Origin: Faecalimonas sp.
GTDB lineage: Bacteria; Bacillota_A; Clostridia; Lachnospirales; Lachnospiraceae
NCBI GenBank assembly: GCA_026169575.1
Contig: JAPFCT010000004.1
Coordinates: 1 to 6,022, forward strand
DNA: 6,022 nucleotides
Direction of reading: 5' to 3'
How positions within the stretch are numbered: position 1 is the stretch's first letter; each line of letters begins with the position of its first letter. A program made the position numbers and the translations under genes. Below, in pieces: positions 1 to 5,976 of this stretch. The notes below the pieces were generated by a model, which made no database searches, was not told the DNA's origin, and saw only the letters and a program-made list of their open reading frames with translations.

Positions 1-372
1 GCTAAGTCTTGTTTCACCCCATGGGGAACTTAACATCGCTTCTCCGTTGACGATTCCCGCCTGCAGGACTTCGATCGGACCGAGCACATCGGCAATCGGA
101 ATTCCGTCCACATAGACAGAGTTTACAAATTCATCAAAAGAAGTGTACGTCTGGTCATCGAACACGAAACGGATTTCTTCTTGTTTGATGTTATCATGGA
201 ATTTTTCTTCTAAATCTTCCACGCAGGCGCCCATGCGGTGTGTCGTGCCTCCATAGCGGAATTCAATGAGTTCAAATGGCCAGGACTTGTCATAGTCACT
301 CTTGATGATGGCAAGAACATCCTGCATAGAGATCCATAAAGTTTTTGGATGTTTTTTAAAAAATTTGAACAT
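1..372 (-). CDS. Hypothetical protein, N-terminal 124 residues (3' end outside window)
   Basis: The minus strand reads open from an ATG at 372 to the window edge, 124 codons without a stop, so the C-terminus is missing. The start is well supported: AAAGGAG lies 9 nt upstream, and an in-frame TGA lies five codons before the ATG. The protein begins MFKFFKKHPKTLW, a basic stretch too weakly hydrophobic to be a convincing signal peptide or membrane anchor. The rest is acidic and mixed alpha/beta in character, with FRYGG (about residues 38-42), an acidic EDLEEKF helix (52-58) and VDGIPIADVLGPIEV (88-102). I see no cofactor, nucleotide or catalytic motif and do not recognise a family. It is transcribed divergently from the ABC operon, with its own promoter, so a functional link is not implied. 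That this is a real gene is fairly sure; its function is unknown. Confidence 0.8.
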   Translation of the reverse strand, partial: MFKFFKKHPKTLWISMQDVLAIIKSDYDKSWPFELIEFRYGGTTHRMGACVEDLEEKFHDNIKQEEIRFVFDDQTYTSFDEFVNSVYVDGIPIADVLGPIEVLQAGIVNGEAMLSSPWGETRLS

Positions 373-381
373 TGTGATAAA

Positions 382-388
382 CTCCTTT
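382..388 (-). promoter_or_regulatory. Ribosome binding site of the minus-strand hypothetical gene
   Basis: On the minus strand this reads AAAGGAG, 9 nt before the ATG at 372. It decides the start of a gene that is otherwise truncated by the window edge. Confidence 0.8.
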
Positions 389-491
389 CAACAGTAGGTT
401 TGTATGAAGTAGCAGCAGGAACGCTGTTGTTCCATAAATAAGTTTGTTAAAAATAGAAAAATATATAATCTCCCATGGAAAAGCTTTCAAT

Positions 492-500
492 ATTATAGCA
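492..500 (-). promoter_or_regulatory. Extended -10 promoter for the minus-strand gene
   Basis: The minus strand reads TGCTATAAT, a perfect TATAAT preceded by the TGn extended -10 element. No good TTGACA-like box sits 16-18 bp upstream (plus-strand 514-521), which is acceptable for an extended -10 promoter. Transcription would start near 485 and give a leader of about 110 nt before the ATG at 372. Within that leader a 5-bp stem GGAAC/GTTCC (418-422 with 429-433) can form. The assignment is motif-based only. Confidence 0.55.
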
Positions 501-641
501 TTTTTAACAAGAAATTGGTACCGGTAATTTGATTTTCTTATTCGATAGCAAAGTTTTCGGAATACAGTGAAATAAAAAAGATACCTTGTGCAAAATCGGG
601 TGGTGGATTGTTGAAAATATCTATAAAAAGACAAAAATATG

Positions 642-670
642 TTGAAAAAATAGTAAAAATAATGCATCAT
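642..670 (+). promoter_or_regulatory. Weak candidate promoter for the ABC operon
   Basis: TTGAAA (642-647) is followed after a 17-bp spacer by CATCAT (665-670), 5/6 and 4/6 matches to the housekeeping consensus. Transcription would begin near 677, giving a leader of roughly 100 nt. The region is very A-rich, so chance matches are likely. AATAAT (658-663) and the perfect TATAAT at 464-469 are alternative -10 boxes but lack a -35 at normal spacing. Confidence 0.25.
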
Positions 671-671
671 A

Positions 672-739
672 GAAAGAAGAAGGAGATGTTGCAAATGTAA
701 AAAACAGATAACCGTAATTTGAAAGAAGAAAAAGAAGTT
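672..739 (+). repeat. Imperfect purine-rich direct repeat in the leader
   Basis: GAAAGAAGAA occurs at 672-681 and again at 721-730. Extended to 19 bases (672-690 versus 721-739) the copies agree at 16 positions, ending in GTT in both. The first copy carries the Shine-Dalgarno of the start-stop frame. In the second, the GGAG is changed to AAAG, removing that ribosome site. The low complexity of the DNA makes coincidence possible. Confidence 0.3.
680..700 (+). promoter_or_regulatory. Shine-Dalgarno plus AUG-UAA start-stop frame in the operon leader
   Basis: AAGGAG (680-685) is followed after 9 nt by ATG (695-697) and immediately by TAA (698-700), so an initiating ribosome would meet a stop as its second codon. 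The same stop also ends two longer in-frame readings: MLQM from the ATG at 686, which abuts the Shine-Dalgarno too closely, and a 12-residue basic reading, MHHRKKKEMLQM, from the ATG at 662, which lacks its own ribosome site. The element lies 74 nt upstream of the first operon gene. It could be a translation-sensing leader or the residue of a lost gene. Only the sequence arrangement is seen; a role is inference. Confidence 0.35.
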
Positions 740-742
740 CGT

Positions 743-756
743 TACTACTAGTATTA
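743..756. promoter_or_regulatory. Imperfect palindrome, possible operator, just before the operon's ribosome site
   Basis: TACTACTAGTATTA is an inverted repeat with 12 of 14 positions symmetric, centred on the 8-bp perfect palindrome TACTAGTA (746-753). It ends 8 bp before the GGAGG of the first gene, where a bound repressor could act as a roadblock. No regulator gene is present in the window to pair with it, and I cannot assign it to a known operator family. Confidence 0.25.
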
Positions 757-764
757 CAACACGT

Positions 765-769
765 GGAGG
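765..769 (+). promoter_or_regulatory. Ribosome binding site of the first ABC exporter gene
   Basis: GGAGG precedes the ATG at 774 with only 4 nt between them, shorter than the 7-10 nt seen at the next two genes. No better-placed start is near, and the protein from 774 aligns in layout with half-transporters. The start is kept, with some doubt about translation efficiency. Confidence 0.65.
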
Positions 770-773
770 CAGC

Positions 774-2591
774 ATGAAGAAATATAGTCTATTCAAAAAT
801 CTGAAATTTTCCCTGCATTTATTAACTGAAGAGCGGTTTCAAAGTGTTTATGGATACTCCTTTGTCCATATTGTGCTGGGAGTATTATGTCCGCTGCTGT
901 TTGCGGTATTTCCGGGCTATGTGGCAGGGCTGATGACAAAGGGCGCAGATCTGGGATTTGCTGTTGGAAAACTGGTGCTTCTGATTGCGGGAATCCTTCT
1001 GCTGCAGATGGCAGATACATATGCAATGCGGATGTATGAGCAGATTTTGTTTCTGTTCCGGAATCAGCAGGGAAGCCGTCTGATGAAGAAAGCGCTGGAA
1101 ATCCCGTATGCTCTTTGCGAGAGTCCGGAGGGCCAGAGGCAGTTTGAAAAAGCGAGAAGAGCGGTCTATGAAGGAAATGAAAACGGGGTGGAAATGTTTT
1201 TAAAGCAGTTTGTGGAACTGTGTATGAATCTTCTTGGGATCGTGACTTATGCGGTGGTGATCGGCGCCACCAGTCCGGTGTTTATCCTTTTTCTGCTTCT
1301 ATTTACCTTTCTTGGGATCTTTGCAAGTACAGTGACTGGAAAAAAGGATGCTTTTGTGCAGGAAAAGTTAAGTGAGGTATATACAAGACTGCAATATCTG
1401 TATCAGACAGCGCTGGATCAGAAGGGAGCAAAAGATATCCGTATTTACCGGATGCAGAAGTGGCTGTTGGAGGAATTTGACACACTGCGGAAAAAAGCGC
1501 TGAAACTGCAGAACAAAAGTGCAATATATTACTTACTGTTTGACCATCTGGAGCGGATTCTGGCATTTATGCGGGATGCTCTTGTATATGGGGCGTTTCT
1601 CTGGATGATGTATCAGGGAAAGATGACGGTGGAACAATTTATTATCAATATCGGGATCGCAGCAGGGTTTAACGGCTGGATCATGAGGCTGTTTGACAAT
1701 TTAAAAGAGCTGATGCGAAACAACACGATCGTAGGACAGTTCCGTGAATTTTTAAGCTATGGCAAAGAGAGCACGGGAGGGACAGAAGAAGTGCCAAATC
1801 CGGGAAAACCGCATACGATCGTGTTTGAGCATGTTAGCTTCCGGTATCCGGGCGCAAAGAAAGCGTGCATCCATGATCTGAATCTTACGATCTACAGTGG
1901 AGAGAAGCTGGCGCTGGTGGGGATCAACGGAGCAGGGAAGAGTACTGTGGTGAAATTGATCCTGGGACTTTACCAGCCGACCGAAGGAAGGATTCTTCTG
2001 GATGGGACGGACATCAGCAACATCGGGCGGGAACGTTATTTTGCGGAAATTGCAGCTGTATTTCAGGAAGTATTTGCGTTTGCGGCGGCGATCGCGGACA
2101 ATGTGGCAGGGGTGCCAAAGGGAAAGCAGGATACAGAAAAAGTAAAAGAAACGCTTGCAATGGCAGGTTTGTGGGAGTTTGTGCGGGAACTGCCAAAGGC
2201 AGAACAGACCAGTATGACAAAGGCGCTGGATCCGGAAGGGATCAGTCTGTCCGGAGGGCAGATGCAGAAATTGATGCTCGCGCGGACACTTTATAAGAAT
2301 GCACCGGTTGTGATCCTGGATGAGCCGACCGCGGCGCTGGATCCCGTTGCAGAGAATGAGCTGTATCAGAAATACAGTATGCTCACAGAAGGAAAGACGA
2401 GTATCTTCATTTCACACCGGCTAAGTTCCACCAGATTTTGTGACCGGATTCTGCTGTTTGATCACGGGAAAGTCATGGAAGAGGGCACACACGAAGAACT
2501 GATGAAACAAAACGGTGCTTATGCGAAGATGTATGAGGTGCAGGCAAAATACTACCGGAAGGAGGGCCACAATCCATGTTTGAAGAATTAA
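774..2591 (+). CDS. ABC exporter half-transporter, permease-ATPase fusion (subunit 1 of heterodimer)
   Basis: This 605-residue protein has the standard layout of a type I exporter half: a six-helix membrane domain followed by a nucleotide-binding domain. Likely helices are near residues 30-52, 63-82, 148-165, 167-188, 261-281 and 287-304. The ATPase domain starts near 348 and looks fully equipped: A-loop Tyr358, Walker A GINGAGKST (383-391, Lys389), Q-loop Gln431, signature LSGGQ (492-496), Walker B ending in Asp516 and catalytic Glu517, D-loop ALDP (521-524) and H-loop His548. There is no C39 peptidase domain or signal peptide, so leader-peptide cleavage is not part of its job. It overlaps the next gene by 16 bp, and both are half-size, so a heterodimer in the cytoplasmic membrane is expected. 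Related clostridial pairs export drugs, lipids or peptides; the substrate here cannot be read from sequence. Confidence 0.93.
   Translation: MKKYSLFKNLKFSLHLLTEERFQSVYGYSFVHIVLGVLCPLLFAVFPGYVAGLMTKGADLGFAVGKLVLLIAGILLLQMADTYAMRMYEQILFLFRNQQGSRLMKKALEIPYALCESPEGQRQFEKARRAVYEGNENGVEMFLKQFVELCMNLLGIVTYAVVIGATSPVFILFLLLFTFLGIFASTVTGKKDAFVQEKLSEVYTRLQYLYQTALDQKGAKDIRIYRMQKWLLEEFDTLRKKALKLQNKSAIYYLLFDHLERILAFMRDALVYGAFLWMMYQGKMTVEQFIINIGIAAGFNGWIMRLFDNLKELMRNNTIVGQFREFLSYGKESTGGTEEVPNPGKPHTIVFEHVSFRYPGAKKACIHDLNLTIYSGEKLALVGINGAGKSTVVKLILGLYQPTEGRILLDGTDISNIGRERYFAEIAAVFQEVFAFAAAIADNVAGVPKGKQDTEKVKETLAMAGLWEFVRELPKAEQTSMTKALDPEGISLSGGQMQKLMLARTLYKNAPVVILDEPTAALDPVAENELYQKYSMLTEGKTSIFISHRLSSTRFCDRILLFDHGKVMEEGTHEELMKQNGAYAKMYEVQAKYYRKEGHNPCLKN
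2559..2565 (+). promoter_or_regulatory. Ribosome binding site of the second ABC exporter gene, inside gene 1
   Basis: AAGGAGG lies within the last codons of the first gene, 10 nt before the ATG at 2576. It fixes the start that makes the two genes overlap by 16 bp and implies coupled translation. Confidence 0.8.
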
Positions 2592-4399
2592 AGTTTCACA
2601 AAACGGGTGTTTATCTTCTGAAGATGTTACAGAAGCTGGACCACAGAGCCATAGCGGTTTCAGCCAGTTCGGCGCTTCTGGAGTCCTTTTCGTTTTATGC
2701 CGGGTTAATCTTTTCGGCAAAGATCATCGATGATCTGCTTGCGCAGGCATGGGATCTGGCAGCAGTACATTCGGTAGTATTGATCCTGCTTAGCTTGTTC
2801 TGCGGACTGCTGCAGAACCATCTGTCAAAAGCAATGGCGGTGAAATATCAGATGTTGTATACGGATCTGAAAATCTGTATGCGGAAAAAGGCGCTGTCTA
2901 TGAGCTTTGAGCAGTTTGAAAATCCGGAAGTGACAAAAAAGATCTATCTGGCAGAGCGGACTATCGACATGTATGGTGGTCTGGAAGAAGTACTGTACCT
3001 TTATCAGCAGCTTTTTACCTGCGCGGTTTCTGTAGTGACCGCAGTCGGTATGGTCATTTCTATGTGTTTTGCAAAAGGAGAGATGAGCAGGGGCAGTGTA
3101 GTGATAGCGGCGGGCAGTTTTCTGACCGCGGTGTGTCTGGTCATGAAGGCGACCATCACTTCCAGCAGACGGCTCTTGAAACAGCAGAATGAGATCTATT
3201 CGGAGCATGGGGATGCGGAGGAAGGACTTTCCTACTATATGGACCGGATTTATGGGAATCCGGAGGCGAACAAAGTGTCCCATCTGTATCAGATGAAGGA
3301 GATGCTTCTGGATAATTTCAATGGGTTTCTAAAAGAATCCTCGGGGTTATATAAGAGAATGCGCACGGTAAGGAGAAAGCAGGAACTGACTGGGCAGGCA
3401 ATCAGTATGCTGTTTACGCTCTATTCTTATACATTGATCTTGATAAAAATCGGAGGAAAGGCGATCAGTGTCGGATCTTTCAGTCAGTATGCCGGAGCGA
3501 TGACGAGATTTATGAATGATATGACAACGATCATCTGGACAAACGGAGAGATTGCAAGAAAATGTGAGTTTCTTCAGGGACTGATTGATTTTATGGAGAT
3601 GGAGGAAGAGCGAAAAGGAGGCATGCTTCCGATTCCATCGGGGACAGAACAGTCTTGTGAAATTGAGTTTCATGATGTAAGTTTTCATTATCCAGGTAGT
3701 GAGATTCCGGTGCTGAAACATATCCACTGTAAAATCGATGCCAATAAGAAAACCGCGGTTGTGGGGAAAAACGGAGCAGGTAAATCGACCTTTATCAAAC
3801 TGCTCTGCGGTCTGTATCAGCCGACAGAAGGGACGATCACCTTAAATGGGACAGATATCCGGGAATACGATCCGGGAGCGTATTTGAACTTATTTGGTGT
3901 TGTCTTCCAGGATTTTGAACTGTTTGCGTTTCCGGTGGGAGAAAATATTGCAGCCTCCAACAGCTGGGAAGAAGACAGAGTCTGGGATTGTCTGAGAAAA
4001 GCGGGAGCAGCTCAGGCTGTGGAGCAGATGCCAAAGAAATTGCAGACGGTTCTGGCTGCGGACAGTGAGGAAGGATCCGGTGCCAGCGGAGGAGAAAGGC
4101 AGAAACTGGCGATTGCGCGGGCACTCTATAAAGACGCGGCGATCATGATCCTGGATGAGCCGACTGCGGCGTTGGATCCGCTCAGTGAATATGAGATTTA
4201 CAGGCAGTTTGATGAAATGGTAAAGGACAAGACAAGTATTTTTATCACTCACAGAATGAGCAGCTGCAGATTCTGCGACGATATTATCGTATTTGATTAC
4301 GGAGAAATTGTGGAGAGAGGCAGTCATGAAGCGCTCTTAAAAGAGCAGAAGCTGTATGCACAACTGTGGAATGCGCAGGCAAAGCATTATCAGAAATAA
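2576..4399 (+). CDS. ABC exporter half-transporter, permease-ATPase fusion (subunit 2 of heterodimer)
   Basis: This 607-residue partner has the same order of domains as the preceding gene. Likely membrane helices are near 24-49, 61-80, 146-166, 173-191, 273-292 and 297-319, and the cytoplasmic coupling region includes FEQFENPEV (111-119), typical of exporter halves. The ATPase domain starts near 362: Walker A GKNGAGKST (397-405, Lys403), Q-loop Gln445 in VFQDFELF, Walker B with Asp527 and catalytic Glu528, D-loop ALDP (532-535) and H-loop His559. The signature is ASGGE (503-507) rather than LSGGQ. One of the two composite ATP sites is therefore altered, a mild form of the asymmetry known in heterodimeric exporters, although the catalytic Glu is kept in both subunits. 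The C-terminal tails of the two subunits resemble each other (YAKMYEVQAKYY and YAQLWNAQAKHY), pointing to an ancient duplication. Substrate unknown; membrane export is the likely direction. Confidence 0.93.
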   Translation: MFEELKFHKTGVYLLKMLQKLDHRAIAVSASSALLESFSFYAGLIFSAKIIDDLLAQAWDLAAVHSVVLILLSLFCGLLQNHLSKAMAVKYQMLYTDLKICMRKKALSMSFEQFENPEVTKKIYLAERTIDMYGGLEEVLYLYQQLFTCAVSVVTAVGMVISMCFAKGEMSRGSVVIAAGSFLTAVCLVMKATITSSRRLLKQQNEIYSEHGDAEEGLSYYMDRIYGNPEANKVSHLYQMKEMLLDNFNGFLKESSGLYKRMRTVRRKQELTGQAISMLFTLYSYTLILIKIGGKAISVGSFSQYAGAMTRFMNDMTTIIWTNGEIARKCEFLQGLIDFMEMEEERKGGMLPIPSGTEQSCEIEFHDVSFHYPGSEIPVLKHIHCKIDANKKTAVVGKNGAGKSTFIKLLCGLYQPTEGTITLNGTDIREYDPGAYLNLFGVVFQDFELFAFPVGENIAASNSWEEDRVWDCLRKAGAAQAVEQMPKKLQTVLAADSEEGSGASGGERQKLAIARALYKDAAIMILDEPTAALDPLSEYEIYRQFDEMVKDKTSIFITHRMSSCRFCDDIIVFDYGEIVERGSHEALLKEQKLYAQLWNAQAKHYQK

Positions 4400-4411
4400 A
4401 AAGTAAAAAGG

Positions 4412-4416
4412 GGAGG
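4412..4416 (+). promoter_or_regulatory. Ribosome binding site of the ABC-F gene
   Basis: GGAGG, within a longer GGGAGGGAG run, lies 7 nt before the ATG at 4424. It is the best-spaced site of the operon and suggests efficient independent initiation in the 24-bp gap after gene 2. Confidence 0.8.
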
Positions 4417-4423
4417 GAGTTCT

Positions 4424-5917
4424 ATGTCGTTGATCGAAGTGAAGAATTTAAGTTTTTCCTATCCGGGAAGCAGTGATTTTGTCTTTGAAAAGGTATCCTT
4501 TCATCTGGATACGGAGTGGAAACTGGGAATCGTCGGCGGAAACGGGAAAGGGAAAACAACGTTTTTAAAACTGCTTCAGGGAGCATATGAGTATAGCGGG
4601 CAGATACAAAATCCGGTTCCGGTGAGATATTGTCCGGGAATCCTGCCGGTAAAAAACGGCGGAGAACTGGCAGTGACAGTTCTGGAAGAACAAGATCCGG
4701 ATTATGAATTGTGGAAGGCGATCCGGGAATTGCATGAGCTGGAGATGGAAGAATCGTTTCTCTATCAGCGGTGGGAGACTTTAAGTCCCGGCGAGCGGAC
4801 CCGGATGCTGCTGGCAGTTCTCTTTGCAGGGAATGATCACTATCTGCTGCTGGATGAGCCGACCAACAATTTAGATGAACAGTCGCGGGAAATCGTAAAA
4901 AAATATCTGCAGCGTAAGAAATGTTTTATTCTGGTCTCCCATGAGCGGGATGTACTGGATGCATGTGTGGATCATATTTTAGCGATCAACCGCAGCAGCA
5001 TTGAAGTATGCAAAGGCAATTTCAGCAGCTGGTATGAGAATAAAAAGAACCGGGATCAATTTGAACTGGAACAGGACAGTAAGCTGAGAAAAGAGATCAG
5101 TCGTCTTCAACAATCCGCAAGAGAATCGGCAAGGTGGGCAGAGAAAGTAGAGGGGGAAAAAATCGGGTTTAACCCGATCGAGGAAGACCGATGGAAAGAT
5201 TCCCGCTGCTATATCGGCGAGAAAGCAAGAAGGATGGAAAAGCGTAAAAAGAATCTGGAAAGAAGGACGCTGCGGCAGATCGAAGAGAAGAAAGAACTGT
5301 TAAAAGATGTGCAAACAGAGCATGAACTGAAACTGTTTCTTCCCGAGAGACAGAAAGGAACGTATCTGTGGGCAGATAAACTGAACATTGCGTATGGCGA
5401 TAAGGTAGTCTGTGAGAATATATCATTTACAGTGGAAAGTGGAGAGCGGGTACTGCTGTCCGGAAAAAACGGATCCGGAAAGACGAGCATTTTAAAAGCG
5501 ATTCTGGGGGAAAGAAAAAATTTAAGCGGAGAACTTGTAGTGAAAGGTGGAATTTCTATTTCATACGTTCCGCAGGAGTTTCATCTGTATACCGGCAGTT
5601 TAAAAGAACTGGCGGAAAAAAGAGGGATCGATCTGACGACGCTGATCAGCGTCCTATGGCAGATGGGATTTGAGCGGAAACAGTTTGAGAAAAGACTGGA
5701 GGAGTTCTCAGACGGACAACGGAAGAAAGTACTTCTGGCTGCCAGTCTGTGCGAGCAGGCAGACCTCTATATCTGGGATGAGCCGATGAACTTCGTAGAT
5801 CTGTTCACCAGGATCCAGCTGGAAAATCTGATCTTAAGCTATCAGCCGACCATGCTGTTGATTGAGCATGATCCATACTTTGCAGCAAAAATTGCTACAA
5901 AAGAAATTAAAATGTAG
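4424..5917 (+). CDS. ABC-F type ribosomal protection protein, Lsa-like
   Basis: The 497-residue protein has two nucleotide-binding domains and no membrane helix, the ABC-F layout. Domain 1: Walker A GGNGKGKTT (38-46), signature LSPGE (120-124), Walker B LLLDEP with Asp144 and Glu145, H-loop His173. A Lys/Arg/Glu-rich helical linker follows (about 204-310; ARWAEK at 236-241, IGEKARRMEKRKK at 264-276), the part that reaches the peptidyl-transferase centre in this family. Domain 2: Walker A GKNGSGKTS (347-355), Q-loop Gln384, signature FSDGQ (428-432), Walker B WDEPMNFVD (451-459, Glu453), His482. The WDEPxNxxD form, DTEWKLGIVG near the start, and the length (Lsa(A) is about 498 aa) fit the Lsa group rather than housekeeping Uup/EttA, which carry DEPTNHLD in both domains. 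Known members bind the ribosomal E site and dislodge lincosamides, streptogramin A and pleuromutilins. The exact resistance spectrum here is inference. No allele-specific symbol is given because the match is to the family only. Confidence 0.87.
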   Translation: MSLIEVKNLSFSYPGSSDFVFEKVSFHLDTEWKLGIVGGNGKGKTTFLKLLQGAYEYSGQIQNPVPVRYCPGILPVKNGGELAVTVLEEQDPDYELWKAIRELHELEMEESFLYQRWETLSPGERTRMLLAVLFAGNDHYLLLDEPTNNLDEQSREIVKKYLQRKKCFILVSHERDVLDACVDHILAINRSSIEVCKGNFSSWYENKKNRDQFELEQDSKLRKEISRLQQSARESARWAEKVEGEKIGFNPIEEDRWKDSRCYIGEKARRMEKRKKNLERRTLRQIEEKKELLKDVQTEHELKLFLPERQKGTYLWADKLNIAYGDKVVCENISFTVESGERVLLSGKNGSGKTSILKAILGERKNLSGELVVKGGISISYVPQEFHLYTGSLKELAEKRGIDLTTLISVLWQMGFERKQFEKRLEEFSDGQRKKVLLAASLCEQADLYIWDEPMNFVDLFTRIQLENLILSYQPTMLLIEHDPYFAAKIATKEIKM

Positions 5918-5949
5918 TGGGGATAGCAGGAGAAGAAATCTGATATTAC

Positions 5950-5976
5950 TGCAGGCTCATCGTAAGGGAGCCTGCA
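5950..5976 (+). terminator. GC-rich hairpin after the operon, probable 3'-end element
   Basis: TGCAGGCTC (5950-5958) and GAGCCTGCA (5968-5976) form a perfect 9-bp stem with a 9-nt loop, 32 bp after the ABC-F stop codon. No T-run follows directly; the first T6 tract is at 6002-6007 and another at 6013-6018, 25 and 36 bp downstream. It is therefore not a textbook intrinsic terminator on either strand. It may end transcription inefficiently or protect the 3' end of the mRNA. No other gene is visible between 5918 and the window edge. Confidence 0.5.

Larger units (their letters stand above)
373..773. other. Divergent AT-rich intergenic region (401 bp)
   Basis: This stretch separates the minus-strand hypothetical gene from the plus-strand ABC operon. 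I find no believable protein gene in it. A long minus-strand frame across it reads as low-complexity Phe/Leu/Tyr translation of A-rich DNA. It holds the minus-strand ribosome site and extended -10 promoter, a perfect plus-strand TATAAT (464-469) lacking a usable -35 box, an AAATT/AATTT inverted repeat (512-516 and 526-530) around GGTACCGGT, and a purine-rich leader with a start-stop frame before the operon. The 9-mer GTAATTTGA occurs twice (524-532 and 714-722). No strong GC-rich terminator/antiterminator pair is visible in it. Confidence 0.7.

Noticed and set aside
388..435. 15-codon minus-strand leader peptide (MEQQRSCCYFIQTYC) ending at the ribosome site of the hypothetical gene
   Set aside because: No Shine-Dalgarno before its ATG at 435, and nothing suggests a regulatory role. 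Likely chance.
464..469. Perfect plus-strand TATAAT as the operon promoter
   Set aside because: No -35-like box at 16-18 bp (the 17-bp position reads AGTTTG); the nearest TTGTTA is only 14 bp away, and there is no TGn extension. It would also leave a leader of about 300 nt.
511..540. AAATT/AATTT inverted repeat followed by a T-rich stretch, as an attenuator terminator
   Set aside because: The stem has only five A-T pairs plus a wobble around a 7-9 nt loop, too weak for an intrinsic terminator.
715..777. Plus-strand frame ending in a TGA that overlaps the ATG of the first exporter gene
   Set aside because: It opens directly after a stop at 715-717 and contains no usable start apart from a GTG four codons before its end. 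It is not a coding gene, though a remnant cannot be excluded.
356..796. Minus-strand 146-codon open frame across the intergenic region
   Set aside because: Its composition is runs of Phe, Leu, Tyr and Ile from translating A-rich DNA in reverse. It has no ribosome site and overlaps the start of both flanking genes.
774..2591. Bacteriocin or lantibiotic exporter with leader peptidase
   Set aside because: No N-terminal C39 peptidase domain, and no precursor peptide or modification enzyme in the window. The substrate class is left open.
1303..5490. Several antisense open frames of 68-152 codons within the ABC genes
   Set aside because: They mirror the coding strand's codon bias, lack ribosome sites and lie wholly inside well-supported genes.
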